The notes under the pieces are model-generated. The model did not search any database, had not been told where the DNA came from, and worked only from the letters and a program-made list of their open reading frames with translations. 64,000 nt of DNA from Aquamicrobium lusatiense (GTDB lineage Bacteria > Pseudomonadota > Alphaproteobacteria > Rhizobiales > Rhizobiaceae), in the NCBI RefSeq assembly GCF_014201615.1, contig NZ_JACHEU010000001.1:1073631-1137630 (forward strand), read 5' to 3'. Positions 17,370 through 25,953 of the stretch are shown piece after piece; position 1 is the stretch's first letter; every line of letters begins with the position of its first letter. The position numbers and the translations under genes are program-made.

Positions 17370-18155
17370 TTATTCGGCTGGCTGTTCGGCCGGCTGACCT
17401 TCCGGCGCTGCCTCACCTGCGGCGGGAGCTTCCTGAGCCGGAGCCTGTTCGGCGGGCGCCGCTTCAGCAGGGGCCTGTTCCGCGGGAGCCGCATCAGCAG
17501 GAGCCGTCCCGGTCGGAGCCGCTCCTTCGGCGGGGGCGGCTTCGGTGGCCTCGCCTTCAGGAGCCGCGGCGCCGGCTTCAGGCAGCGGAACCGGGCTGTC
17601 GGCCTGCTCACGCATATAGGCGATGAGGTTCGCGCGCTCGTCGTCCTTCTTCAGGCCGGCGAAGCCCATGGCCGTTCCCTTCACGAAGCCCTTGGGCGAG
17701 ATCAGGAAGTGGTTGAGGTTGTCGAAGGTCCATTTCTCGGAGCCGCCGCCGGCGAATTCCTTCATGGCGCCGGAATAGGAGAAGCCCTCATGCGAAGCGA
17801 CCGGGCGATCGACGATCGACCACAGGTCCGGGCCGACCTTGTTGGGGCCGCCCTTTTCGATCGAATGGCAGGCAGCGCACTTCTTGAACACGGCTTCGCC
17901 GGCTTTCGCGTCAGCCTTGGCCAGCAGGTCGGCGATCGGGGTCGCCTCGGCGGCGCCGCCGGCTGCGGCACCACCGGCATCGCCTTCGACTGCCTCGATG
18001 ATGAAGCCGGGCTTTTCCGGCGCATGTGTGGAAAAGAGCGAGTTGGAAGCGATGCCGACAGAGAAGATGATGAATACGGTGCCGAGCAGTCCGCCCAGGA
18101 TCTTGTTGACTTCAAATGAATCCATACGCCCCAGGCTCCCTTTTCCGGCGGACAT
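17370..18155 (-). CDS. Membrane-anchored c-type cytochrome with Ala/Pro/Glu tail
   Basis: 261-residue class I cytochrome c, like the membrane-anchored CycM/c552 cytochromes of rhizobia that pass electrons to the terminal oxidase. It has an uncleaved N-terminal anchor at about residues 18-40 ([20 protein letters not shown]), the haem site CAACH at 93-97, and a likely Met ligand in GTAMGFAG. The last 55 or so residues are a low-complexity Ala/Pro/Glu tail, probably extended and periplasmic. The ATG at 18155 has GGAGGAC just upstream; MDSFEV at 18125 is the alternative start. The gene is divergent from kdsB and ends at a strong terminator. Confidence 0.9.
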   Translation of the reverse strand: MSAGKGSLGRMDSFEVNKILGGLLGTVFIIFSVGIASNSLFSTHAPEKPGFIIEAVEGDAGGAAAGGAAEATPIADLLAKADAKAGEAVFKKCAACHSIEKGGPNKVGPDLWSIVDRPVASHEGFSYSGAMKEFAGGGSEKWTFDNLNHFLISPKGFVKGTAMGFAGLKKDDERANLIAYMREQADSPVPLPEAGAAAPEGEATEAAPAEGAAPTGTAPADAAPAEQAPAEAAPAEQAPAQEAPAAGEAAPEGQPAEQPAE

Positions 18156-18312
18156 GCCGTCCTCCGTCCGTCGGTAATACACGCTCCTGCGCGAGGAGCG
18201 ACAAATCGGGCGGAAACTAGGTCTTTTGCTCAGCTCTTGCAACACCTATAAGGGCGCTTCCAGTGAGACCTTTTGACACTTTTCACCAGCTCTTTCGCGC
18301 AGTTTCAGCCCC

Positions 18313-19041
18313 ATGACCACACTTGTCCTCATCCCCGCCCGCATGGCCTCGGCCCGGCTGCCCGGCAAGCCGCTGGCCGATATAGCCGGCTTGCCCATGA
18401 TCGTGCATGTGGCACGCCGCGCCGCCCAGACCGGTCTCGGTCGCGTGGTGGTGGCGACCGACACCGTCGAAATCGCGGACTCCGTGGCCGCGCACGGCTT
18501 CGAGGCGGTGATGACGAGGGCCGACCACGAGTCGGGTTCCGACCGCATCTTCGAGGCGCTGACGGCGCTGGACCCGCACGGGCAGGTGGACACGGTCGTC
18601 AATATTCAGGGCGACCTGCCGACGCTCGATCCGGCAATCGTTTCTGCGGCGTTGCGTCCGTTCGAGGATCCGGCGGTCGATATCGCCACGCTAGGCGTCG
18701 AGATCGTGCGCGAGGAGGAGAAAACCAATCCCGCCGTCGTCAAGATCGTCGGCTCGCCGCTGTCGGCGTCGCGCATGCGCGCGCTTTATTTTACCCGTGC
18801 CACCGCGCCGTGGGGTGAGGGGCCGCTCTATCATCATGTCGGGCTTTACGCTTACCGTCGTGCAGCCCTTGAGCGCTTCGTGGCGCTGGGGCCGTCCTGT
18901 CTCGAAGGGCGCGAGAAGCTTGAGCAGTTGCGCGCGCTCGAAGCCGGCATGCGCATCGACGTCGAGATCGTGAATTCCGTTCCGCTGGGCGTCGACACGC
19001 CCGCCGATCTGGAACGCGCCAGAACCATTCTTTCCAGCTGA
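18313..19041 (+). CDS. kdsB: 3-deoxy-manno-octulosonate cytidylyltransferase (CMP-Kdo synthetase)
   Basis: Cytosolic enzyme of 242 residues that activates Kdo with CTP for lipid A-core assembly. Family signatures are [21 protein letters not shown] (CTP-binding), [27 protein letters not shown] and [17 protein letters not shown]. The Asp in NIQGD is the expected metal ligand. Start at 18313, following the divergent region shared with the cytochrome gene. Gene order kdsB then pheA with an 11-base gap suggests one transcript, which is common in rhizobia. Confidence 0.96.
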   Translation: MTTLVLIPARMASARLPGKPLADIAGLPMIVHVARRAAQTGLGRVVVATDTVEIADSVAAHGFEAVMTRADHESGSDRIFEALTALDPHGQVDTVVNIQGDLPTLDPAIVSAALRPFEDPAVDIATLGVEIVREEEKTNPAVVKIVGSPLSASRMRALYFTRATAPWGEGPLYHHVGLYAYRRAALERFVALGPSCLEGREKLEQLRALEAGMRIDVEIVNSVPLGVDTPADLERARTILSS

Positions 19042-19052
19042 CAGGGCTCAAA

Positions 19053-19913
19053 ATGCCAGAAAAGACCAACAAGATCGCTTTCCAGGGTGAGCCGGGCGCC
19101 AATTCCGATACGGCCTGCCGCAACGTCTATCCCACCATGGAGCCGTTGCCGTGCCCTACCTTTGAGGATGCGTTCAACGCGGTGGAGACGGGCAAGGCCG
19201 ATCTCGCCATGATCCCGATCGAGAACACCATCGCCGGGCGGGTGGCGGATATCCATTACCTGCTGCCGGAATCCAGGCTGCATATCGTCGGCGAGTATTT
19301 TCTGCCGATCCATTTCCAGCTCATGGTGCTGCCGGGCGTGCAGCGCTCCGAGATCAAAACCGTCCACAGCCACATCCATGCGCTTGGCCAGTGCCGCAAG
19401 TTCATCCGCAAGAACGGCTGGAAGCCCGTCGTGGCCGGTGACACGGCCGGCGCTGCAAAACTCGTCTCCGACGTCAGGGATCGCACCATGGCAGCCCTCG
19501 CGCCGCGCCTGGCATCCGATCTCTACGGCCTCGACATCATTCAGGAAAATGTCGAGGACACCGAGAACAACATCACCCGCTTTGTCGTCCTGTCGAAGAC
19601 GAAACAATGGGCGGAGCGCCGCGACGATGTGCCGATGGTCACCACCTTCGTCTTCCGGGTGCGCAACGTTCCGGCCGCGCTCTACAAGGCCATGGGTGGT
19701 TTCGCCACCAATGGCGTCAACATGACCAAGCTGGAGAGCTACCAGATCGGCGCTTTCACCGCGACGCAGTTCTATGCCGATGTGGAAGGCCACCCGGACG
19801 ACCGCAGCCTGAAAAACGCGCTGGAGGAACTGCGCTTCTTCTCGAAGGAAGTGCGCATTCTGGGCGTTTATCCGGCCAACGAGTTCCGCGCCACGCAGGA
19901 CGCCGATGCCTGA
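19053..19913 (+). CDS. pheA: Prephenate dehydratase
   Basis: Monofunctional prephenate dehydratase of 286 residues making phenylpyruvate for phenylalanine synthesis. The catalytic domain (residues 1 to about 185) shows IAFQGEPGANSD, MIPIENTIAGRVADIHYLL and NNITRFVVLSK (the Thr-Arg-Phe of the active site). A C-terminal ACT domain (about 195-275) includes GVNMTKLESYQIGAFTATQF, where phenylalanine feedback inhibition normally acts. No chorismate mutase domain is present. It follows kdsB by 11 bases and is convergent with the MarR-GNAT gene. Confidence 0.95.
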   Translation: MPEKTNKIAFQGEPGANSDTACRNVYPTMEPLPCPTFEDAFNAVETGKADLAMIPIENTIAGRVADIHYLLPESRLHIVGEYFLPIHFQLMVLPGVQRSEIKTVHSHIHALGQCRKFIRKNGWKPVVAGDTAGAAKLVSDVRDRTMAALAPRLASDLYGLDIIQENVEDTENNITRFVVLSKTKQWAERRDDVPMVTTFVFRVRNVPAALYKAMGGFATNGVNMTKLESYQIGAFTATQFYADVEGHPDDRSLKNALEELRFFSKEVRILGVYPANEFRATQDADA

Positions 19914-19925
19914 GGGCGCCGCGTT

Positions 19926-20807
19926 TCAGAGCCGCTTGGAATACCAGCGGTCTGCATAGGGGTTGTCGTTGAAGCGCGCGACTTCCCCGTAGCCCTCGCG
20001 CTCATAGAGCGATTGCGCTTCCGCCAGTACGCGGTTGGTGTCGAGGCAGACAGTACGCGCGCCGAGGTCGCGGGCAATGGCTTCAAGCTGCCGCAGCAGG
20101 CGCATGGCAAGCCCCATGCCACGCGCCTGTGGTGACACCCACATGCGCTTGATCTCAGCCGTCTCCTTATCGAGCAGGCGCACCGCGCCGCAGCCGAGCG
20201 GGCTGCCGTCCAGACGGGCGAGCAGGAAAGCGCCGCGCGGGCGGATGAATTCCTCGCTGCTGGCCGTGCTGCCGCTGCTCGTGTCGAAGCCATCCTGAAA
20301 GCGCGATGCGACCTCCGCGACGTAAAGATCGAGGCATTGTCTTGCATCGGCGCTGTCGGGATCTTCTTCCGCGATTTCGACTGAGGCGGCGGCCAGCAGA
20401 CGCTCGGTCTCGGCCATGGCGGCGACGAGTCGCTCGCGTGCTGCCGGCGAAAGCGGCTCCAGCAATGCCAGAGCCTGCTTGTCCGACAGGGCGTCATAGG
20501 CGCGAAGTTCCTCACGGCCCCGGCTGGTCAGGGTGACGAAGCGCGCGCGGGCATCGCTTTCCTGCGCGCCGACGGAAACGAGCTCCTGCGTTTCCAGAGA
20601 ACGCAGCATGCGGCTGAGATAACCTGAATCGAGACCAAGCCGCTGGCGCAGGTCGCCAAGGGCGGCTCCGGCGGAGCCGATCTCGAACAGCAGCCGCGCC
20701 TCGCTGAGCGGCCGGCCACGGCTGTGATAACTTTCCTCCAGCACACCGACGCGGCGCGTCACGGAGCGGTTGAAACTGCGGATCTGGGCGATGTGATTAG
20801 TGTTCAT
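19926..20807 (-). CDS. MarR-type regulator fused to GNAT acetyltransferase domain
   Basis: Bifunctional protein of 293 residues. The N-terminal 145 residues form a MarR winged helix (LSEARLLFEIGSAGAALGDLR, GLDSGYLSRMLRSLE, DARARFVTLTSRG). The C-terminal half, from about residue 150, is a GNAT domain with the acetyl-CoA motif VSPQARGMGLAMRLLRQLE and TNRVLAEAQSLYEREGY. Such HTH-GNAT fusions are widespread, but their acetylation targets are largely unknown. Two palindromes directly upstream of its start (20811-20824 and 20847-20866) are candidate autoregulatory operators. It is convergent with pheA; nudC lies upstream on the same strand but is separated by these sites. Confidence 0.9.
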   Translation of the reverse strand: MNTNHIAQIRSFNRSVTRRVGVLEESYHSRGRPLSEARLLFEIGSAGAALGDLRQRLGLDSGYLSRMLRSLETQELVSVGAQESDARARFVTLTSRGREELRAYDALSDKQALALLEPLSPAARERLVAAMAETERLLAAASVEIAEEDPDSADARQCLDLYVAEVASRFQDGFDTSSGSTASSEEFIRPRGAFLLARLDGSPLGCGAVRLLDKETAEIKRMWVSPQARGMGLAMRLLRQLEAIARDLGARTVCLDTNRVLAEAQSLYEREGYGEVARFNDNPYADRWYSKRL

Positions 20808-20810
20808 TGC

Positions 20811-20824
20811 CTGACTTTAGTCAG
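20811..20824. promoter_or_regulatory. Candidate MarR operator, palindrome 1
   Basis: CTGACTTTAGTCAG is a perfect 14-base palindrome ending 3 bases before the start codon of the MarR-GNAT gene (minus strand). It shares the CTGAC/GTCAG arms with the longer palindrome at 20847-20866, 39 bases away centre to centre. Bound protein here would block ribosome or polymerase access. Regulator identity is inferred from adjacency. Confidence 0.55.
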
Positions 20825-20846
20825 ACAGTGGCGGCGCTGCAATAAT

Positions 20847-20866
20847 TATCTGACCAAGGTCAGATA
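20847..20866. promoter_or_regulatory. Candidate MarR operator, 20-bp perfect palindrome
   Basis: TATCTGACCAAGGTCAGATA is a perfect 20-base palindrome in the 59-base gap between nudC and the MarR-GNAT gene, touching the nudC stop codon. Together with the related palindrome at 20811-20824 it fits a two-site autoregulatory region of a MarR protein. The length and perfection make chance unlikely. Confidence 0.65.
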
Positions 20867-21808
20867 TTATGGCTGTTCCGCCCATGCCCGGATGAGATGA
20901 TGGGCGATGGCGCCGGAGGGCGGGACGACAAGCTGCTGCGGATGCGTCCGATGCAGCATGGCCAGCACCTCGTCGCGGCTGAACCAGCGGCAATCCTCCA
21001 GTTCGTCCATATCGGCGCGAATGTCTTCGTTCAGCGGTTCGCCGTAGCAGCCGATCATCAGCGAATAGGGAAAAGGCCATGGCTGGCTGGCGTGGTAGAT
21101 GACGCGTCCGAGCCGTATGCCGGCCTCCTCGAAGGTCTCGCGTCGCACGGCCTCCTCGATGGTTTCTCCGGGTTCGATGAAGCCGGCCAGCGAAGAATAC
21201 ATGCCGGGCGCGAAATGACGGCCGCGCCCCATCAGGCATTTTTCGGGGGTGACGGTGAGCATGATCGCCACCGGATCGGTGCGCGGGAAATGGTCGGTGC
21301 CGCAGGCCGGGCAATGGCGGCGGTAGCCGCCGGCGCGCATCTCAGTCTTCTGTCCGCAGCGTCCACAGAAGGCATGCGTGTGGTTCCATGTCAGCAGCGA
21401 GGACGCCTGCGCCATCGCGCCCAGCGTTTCCTCACGGATCAGCCCCTGAACATAGACCGTTCTGTGTTCCAGCATTTCGAGGCCGTCGAAAGGCTGTTCG
21501 GGTTCGAGTTTCGCGTAAAGGGCAAGGGCGGGGCCATGCGCGGCGACGCCAAGCAGGATCGAGGCGGCGGCGTCGAAGCCAAGCTGGCTGCACTCGGCCA
21601 CGGTGAACCATGGATCGAAACCTTCGCCATCCGGCTTCAGCAGGATGCGGCCTTTGCCGATCAGCATGATTCGCGCAGTCTGGGCGGTCAGTGCCCGAAT
21701 CACGCAATCGTCGGGGCGGCGCTCCGACTGGCGATCGATCCGGTTGCCGGCGAAGCCGACGAACTGGCTGGGTTCGCGAAGCGGTGCATCGAAAAAAGGA
21801 AAGCTCAT
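20867..21808 (-). CDS. nudC: NAD+ diphosphatase / NADH pyrophosphatase
   Basis: Nudix hydrolase of 313 residues that splits NAD(H) into NMN(H) and AMP and can remove NAD caps from RNA. The zinc ribbon is CGRCGQ then CPACG; the Nudix box is GFIEPGETIEEAVRRETFEE, and the NudC-specific SQPWPFPYS follows. The N-terminal domain (about residues 1-130) is typical of proteobacterial NudC. The ATG at 21808 (MSFPFFDAP) was chosen; an in-frame TTG at 21814 is less likely. It lies 37 bases downstream of the HIT-family gene on the same strand, a nucleotide-hydrolase pairing. Confidence 0.94.
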   Translation of the reverse strand: MSFPFFDAPLREPSQFVGFAGNRIDRQSERRPDDCVIRALTAQTARIMLIGKGRILLKPDGEGFDPWFTVAECSQLGFDAAASILLGVAAHGPALALYAKLEPEQPFDGLEMLEHRTVYVQGLIREETLGAMAQASSLLTWNHTHAFCGRCGQKTEMRAGGYRRHCPACGTDHFPRTDPVAIMLTVTPEKCLMGRGRHFAPGMYSSLAGFIEPGETIEEAVRRETFEEAGIRLGRVIYHASQPWPFPYSLMIGCYGEPLNEDIRADMDELEDCRWFSRDEVLAMLHRTHPQQLVVPPSGAIAHHLIRAWAEQP

Positions 21809-21845
21809 CGGCAAAGGGTCCGGCGCTGTGGAAAAAAGGGGCGGC

Positions 21846-22265
21846 TTACAGCGCTGCCTTCACGGTTTCGATGAAGCGGTGAAGGTCTTCGCCCGCATAG
21901 GGTTCGCGCGCACCATGACCCCAGACCGGACCCGGCCATGCCGCGTCGTTCTCGTTGCGCGCGACTACATGGACATGAAGCTGGCGCACGATATTGCCCA
22001 GCGCGCCCGTGTTGATCTTGGTGCAGCCGGTCACGCGCTTGAGTGCCTGCGCGACCATATTGGTCTCGAATGTGAGCATGGCCTGATCAAGCGGCGTGAT
22101 GTCGTGGATTTCTTCTGCGCCCGGCCGTTGCGGCACGAGGATCAGCCAGGGGAAGCGCCGGTCGTTCATGACCCTGAGCTCGCACAGGCCGAGCCACATC
22201 AGCGGCTCGCTGTCGGCTTCCAGACGCGCATCGAGCGCAAATCCGGCGTTTAGCCCGCGCAACAT
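21846..22265 (-). CDS. HIT-family nucleotide hydrolase
   Basis: Histidine-triad protein of 139 residues. The triad-type motif is QLHVHVVARN, followed by DAAWPGPVWG, as in the HIT group next to nudC in alphaproteobacteria. HIT proteins hydrolyse or transfer nucleotide monophosphates; the substrate here is unknown. The ATG at 22265 (MLRGLNAGF) lies 6 bases after GGGAGG and is preferred over the in-frame ATG at 22271, which abuts the SD. It is divergent from the SRP RNA and dnaX and probably forms a unit with nudC. Confidence 0.88.
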   Translation of the reverse strand: MLRGLNAGFALDARLEADSEPLMWLGLCELRVMNDRRFPWLILVPQRPGAEEIHDITPLDQAMLTFETNMVAQALKRVTGCTKINTGALGNIVRQLHVHVVARNENDAAWPGPVWGHGAREPYAGEDLHRFIETVKAAL

Positions 22266-22442
22266 GGGCATCCTCCCTTGAACCGGACAGGCCGGAAAAC
22301 TGCGGATTGGAAAGGCATCAGGCCTTCGCGTCTGCGGACGGTATTGCGAGCTTGTTTGCGCTGCAAGCGTTTCTGGCGGAAGACTGCCATGGAATTTGCA
22401 CGCGCACTTGCAATTCGCGGTCGAATTGCCGATATGGAAACC

Positions 22443-22538
22443 GGGAGGTTGGTGGTGGACGGTCCACTCGCCAACCGGGTCAGGTCCGGAAGGAAGCAGC
22501 CCTAACGAGCCCGGAACGGGTCATTGTTCCAGCCTCCC
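22443..22538 (+). ncRNA. ffs: Signal recognition particle RNA, small bacterial (4.5S) type
   Basis: The 96-base region folds as one long hairpin: GGGAGGTTGG at the 5' end pairs with CCAGCCTCCC at the 3' end. The tip carries the universally conserved SRP domain IV core, GGTCAGGTCCGGAAGGAAGC, with the GGAA tetraloop and the Ffh-binding asymmetric loop (AGCAGCC follows). The RNA binds Ffh and FtsY to target membrane proteins. Location just before dnaX is the classical position. Ends are set by the pairing, so they may be off by a few bases; a short T-containing run follows. Confidence 0.95.
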
Positions 22539-22671
22539 GCCTTTCTTCGCCATCTTCGCGTTCATGACGGCATGCTCATTGACTGTGTCGGGGCGTGCGG
22601 GCGAAACTGGCTTTGCAGACGGCCGCTTCCGGTCGCGGTCCCCAGATGCTGGCTTGGAGCAGTGCCGATCG

Positions 22672-24525
22672 ATGAACGACGCCGGAACAAGCGACGCAGA
22701 TATTTCCGCAGCCGGGAAGGCGCCCGCCCCTTATCGGGTGCTGGCCCGCAAATACCGGCCTTCGGATTTTTCGCAGCTCATCGGTCAGGAGCCGATGGTG
22801 CGCACCCTCACCAACGCCTTTTCCTCCGGGCGCATCGCGCAGGCATGGATGCTGACCGGCGTGCGCGGCGTGGGCAAGACGACGACCGCCCGCATTCTCG
22901 CCCGCGCCCTCAATTACAGAACGCCGGAACTCGACCGCCCGAGCGTTGACCTTTCGGTGCCGGGCGAGCACTGCCAGGCCATCATGGAAGGCCGCCATGT
23001 CGACGTGATCGAGATGGACGCAGCCTCCCACACCGGCATCGACGATATTCGCGACATCATCGACAGGGTGCGCTACGCCCCGGTTTCGGCGCGATACAAG
23101 GTCTACATCATCGACGAGGTGCACATGCTCTCCACGCAGGCCTTCAACGGCCTGCTGAAGACGCTTGAAGAGCCGCCGCCGCATGTGAAGTTCATCTTCG
23201 CCACCACCGAAATCCGCAAGGTGCCGATCACCGTCTTGTCGCGCTGCCAGCGCTTCGACCTGCGCCGCATCGATGCCGGCCAGCTGGTGACGCATCTGGG
23301 TGCCATCTCGGACAAGGAAGGCATTTCCATCGACGACGAGGCGCTGGCGATGATCGCCCGCGCGGCCGAGGGCTCGGCCCGCGATTCGCTGTCGATCCTC
23401 GATCAGGCCATCGCCCATGGTGGCGGCACCGTGTCGGCGGAGGCGGTTCGCGCCATGCTGGGCCTTGCCGACCGGGGCCGCATCATCGATCTGTTCGAGC
23501 ATCTGATGAAGGGCGACGTGGCGGCAGCCCTTGGCGAGTTCAGGGCGCAGTACGACACCGGCGCCGACCCGGCCGCCGTGCTCACTGACCTTGCCGAGTT
23601 CAACCATCTGGTGACGCGCCTGCGTTTCGTGCCGGATGCCGCCGCCGATGCGTCTCTCTCGGAAGCAGAGCGCCGACGCGGCGTCGAATTCGCGGCTGCC
23701 CTTTCCGTCAAGGTGCTGTCGCGCACCTGGCAGATGCTGCTCAAGGGCATTCCGGAGGTGCAGAGCTCGAACCGTCCGGTCAGCGCCGCCGAGATGGTGC
23801 TGATCCGCATTGCGCATGCCGCCGATCTGCCGACGCTGGACGAAGCGCTGAAAACGCTCGACGGTCAGCAGGTTTCCGCCCCGCGCGCACCAACGCCTGC
23901 ACCCGGGCCGGCGCCTTCCGGGAATGGCTCTGCCGGTGTGGAAAGCAGCGCTCCGGCAAGCGCCATGGCGCAGGCGCTCATGCCCGCAATGATGCCATCC
24001 TCATCGGGTGGAGCGCAGACGATGCGGCTGGTCGAGACCACGCCCGAGCCTGTTGCTTTCGCGCCTCCACAGGCAGAGCCGGAGCCGGCGCAACCTGCCG
24101 TTTCCGTCAAATCCATCGACGACATCGTCGCGCTGGCCGACAAGCATCGCGAGCTTGCCTTCAAGGTGCTGATCAAGCGCTATGTGAGGCCTGTGCGCAT
24201 CGAGCCCGGCCATGTTCAGGTCAGCCTGACGGAGGACGCTCCGCGCACATTGCTCAACGACCTGACCGTCAAGCTCAAGACATGGACGGGCCGCCACTGG
24301 GTGGTGTCGCTTTCGAAGGAGGAGGGCGGCCAGACGCTCTTCGAGAAGGAAACGATCCGCCGCGAGACGGCACTTCTCGATGCCCGCAGCGATCCGGCCG
24401 TGGCAGCGGTGCTTGCCCGCTTTCCCGGCGCGAAGATCATCGACGTGCGCATTCCCGACGCTTTGCAGGCCGAGGCGGCGGAAGACGACACGCTGCCGGA
24501 ACCGGAAGCCGACGAAGACGATTGA
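22672..24525 (+). CDS. dnaX: DNA polymerase III subunits gamma and tau
   Basis: Clamp-loader ATPase of 617 residues. Walker A is GVRGVGKTT at about residues 63-71, the DExx box is IIDEVHMLS, and LSRCQRFDLRR carries the sensor/arginine finger. The zinc module normally holding four Cys is degenerate: only the Cys of GEHCQAIMEGRHVDVIEMDAA remains, which from memory is typical for rhizobia. A Pro/Ala-rich linker (about residues 400-475) leads to the tau-specific C-terminal domain, so the frame encodes full tau; no slippery heptamer for making gamma was noticed. The ATG at 22672 gives the expected alphaproteobacterial N-terminus; a longer frame from 22396 runs through the SRP RNA. Confidence 0.96.
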   Translation: MNDAGTSDADISAAGKAPAPYRVLARKYRPSDFSQLIGQEPMVRTLTNAFSSGRIAQAWMLTGVRGVGKTTTARILARALNYRTPELDRPSVDLSVPGEHCQAIMEGRHVDVIEMDAASHTGIDDIRDIIDRVRYAPVSARYKVYIIDEVHMLSTQAFNGLLKTLEEPPPHVKFIFATTEIRKVPITVLSRCQRFDLRRIDAGQLVTHLGAISDKEGISIDDEALAMIARAAEGSARDSLSILDQAIAHGGGTVSAEAVRAMLGLADRGRIIDLFEHLMKGDVAAALGEFRAQYDTGADPAAVLTDLAEFNHLVTRLRFVPDAAADASLSEAERRRGVEFAAALSVKVLSRTWQMLLKGIPEVQSSNRPVSAAEMVLIRIAHAADLPTLDEALKTLDGQQVSAPRAPTPAPGPAPSGNGSAGVESSAPASAMAQALMPAMMPSSSGGAQTMRLVETTPEPVAFAPPQAEPEPAQPAVSVKSIDDIVALADKHRELAFKVLIKRYVRPVRIEPGHVQVSLTEDAPRTLLNDLTVKLKTWTGRHWVVSLSKEEGGQTLFEKETIRRETALLDARSDPAVAAVLARFPGAKIIDVRIPDALQAEAAEDDTLPEPEADEDD

Positions 24526-24594
24526 GAGCTTTTGGCCGGATCGGCACGATCAGCCGCGCCGGCACAGGAAACACCAGACGCAAAGGATATCGCG

Positions 24595-24918
24595 ATGAAG
24601 GATCTGCTCGGCCTGATGGGCAAAGCCAAGGAAATGCAGGCCAAGTTCCAGTCCATGCAGGAGGAGATCGCCACGCTGGAGGCGAGCGGTCAGGCCGGCG
24701 GCGGCATGGTCAGCGTCACGCTCACCGGCAAGTTCGAGATGAAGTCGCTGAAGATCGACCCCTCGTTGCTGAAAGAGGACGAGGTGGAGATTCTGGAAGA
24801 CCTGATCCTTGCCGCGCACAACGACGCCAAGGTCAAGGTTGAGCAGGTCATGCAGGAAAAGACCAAGGCGCTGACCGCCGGCCTGCCGATTCCGCCGGGC
24901 ATGAAGCTGCCGTTCTGA
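24595..24918 (+). CDS. ybaB: YbaB/EbfC nucleoid-associated protein
   Basis: Small DNA-binding dimer of 107 residues with the family pattern [39 protein letters not shown] and [12 protein letters not shown]. It coats the nucleoid and is almost always located between dnaX and recR, as here. The ATG at 24595 has AAAGGA 8 bases upstream; a longer frame from 24532 has no homology. It lies 69 bases after dnaX and is likely in the same transcript. Confidence 0.95.
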   Translation: MKDLLGLMGKAKEMQAKFQSMQEEIATLEASGQAGGGMVSVTLTGKFEMKSLKIDPSLLKEDEVEILEDLILAAHNDAKVKVEQVMQEKTKALTAGLPIPPGMKLPF

Positions 24919-25069
24919 GGCCTGTGGAAGGCGCCGGACCGGCCCGCGCAGTCGTGCTGTCGAAGGGCGCGTGCCGTCTAAATCTCGTTGCTGCCATCTT
25001 TTCGCCTGAAACTGTCTCATTCTGGGGCGCTTCCGGGGATGTGGCGGCGACAGGAAGAGGGGACGATTA

Positions 25070-25894
25070 TTGATCGTCAAGCGATGGAATATGCCCGCTC
25101 TGCTGGGCGCGGCAGGATCGTTCATGCTGCTCGCCGGCTGCAGTCAGACCTCGCAAAGTCTTGCTCTGCAGGATGTGACGACCAAATCCGAAACATCGGC
25201 CAGCAAGACCTACAGCTATCGCTACACCGAAAAGGACCGTGAGTGCCTGCAACGGGCGATCTTTTTCGAATCGCACCGCTCCAGCCGTGACGGCATGATC
25301 GGCGTCGGCACCGTGGTCATGAACCGCCTGAAATCGGGCAAGCACGGCGACACAATTTGCGAGGTGGTCGGCGCGCCGCGTCAGTTCGCACCCGGCGTTC
25401 TGAGCCGGCCGATGAAATCCAGCGCCCTGCCGGATGTCGTGGAAGCCGCCGATGCCGTGCTCAAGGGTGAGCGTCATCCGAAAATGAAGGACGCCATGTT
25501 CTTCCATACGGCCGGCCTCAAGTTCAAATACAACAACATGCACTATGTGGCGGTGGCCGGCGGCAACGCTTTCTATGAAAAGCGCGGCCGCAATTTCGAG
25601 CCGCTGCCGCCGGATTCGGAGTTCCTCGTCGCCGCGGCAACGCCGCAGGCAGCCAATCCACCTTCCATCGCAGCGGCGAAGAAGGACGTGCCGGTCATTG
25701 CTCCCGCCGCCGCTGCGCCGGTCGCTGTCGCTTCCGCCACGCCCGTTCAGCCTTCGCAGCCGGATGCCGACCTGATCACCACTGCCTCCATTTCCAATGC
25801 GGACCAGCCTGTCATGGCTTTCGAGCAGACGCCGCAGGACACCAGCGCCATCGGCTCGCTGATTGTCAGCCAGGCGCAGGCCACGGGCCACTGA
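25070..25894 (+). CDS. SleB-type cell wall hydrolase lipoprotein
   Basis: 274-residue predicted lipoprotein with lipobox LLAGC at about residues 20-24. A Hydrolase_2 (SleB-like) domain covers about residues 55-175: ECLQRAIFFESHRSSRDGMIGVGTVVMNR, then FAPGVLSRPM and AMFFHTAGLKFKY. The Glu in FFES is the expected catalytic residue. The C-terminal 90 residues are Ala/Pro-rich and low complexity. Related proteins cleave peptidoglycan. The TTG at 25070 is used (GAGGGG upstream); ATG at 25091 would leave a signal peptide without its basic n-region. It is inserted between ybaB and recR, which are usually adjacent. Confidence 0.85.
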   Translation: MIVKRWNMPALLGAAGSFMLLAGCSQTSQSLALQDVTTKSETSASKTYSYRYTEKDRECLQRAIFFESHRSSRDGMIGVGTVVMNRLKSGKHGDTICEVVGAPRQFAPGVLSRPMKSSALPDVVEAADAVLKGERHPKMKDAMFFHTAGLKFKYNNMHYVAVAGGNAFYEKRGRNFEPLPPDSEFLVAAATPQAANPPSIAAAKKDVPVIAPAAAAPVAVASATPVQPSQPDADLITTASISNADQPVMAFEQTPQDTSAIGSLIVSQAQATGH

Positions 25895-25953
25895 CGCGCG
25901 GCAACACTTCGTCGTGTCTCCCACTTTGCGGAGACATGCTTTAAAACCCGGCT

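Noticed and set aside
22576..23817. Minus-strand frame of 413 codons
   Set aside because: Antisense of dnaX with a His/Gly/Asp-rich translation lacking motifs.
22672..24525. Programmed frameshift in dnaX producing gamma
   Set aside because: No A-rich slippery heptamer was noticed in the expected region, and the single frame runs to a complete tau.
25905..25945. GTCTCC/GGAGAC hairpin before recR as a terminator
   Set aside because: Only 6 bp with no T-run, and recR starts within 20 bases; not distinguishable from chance.
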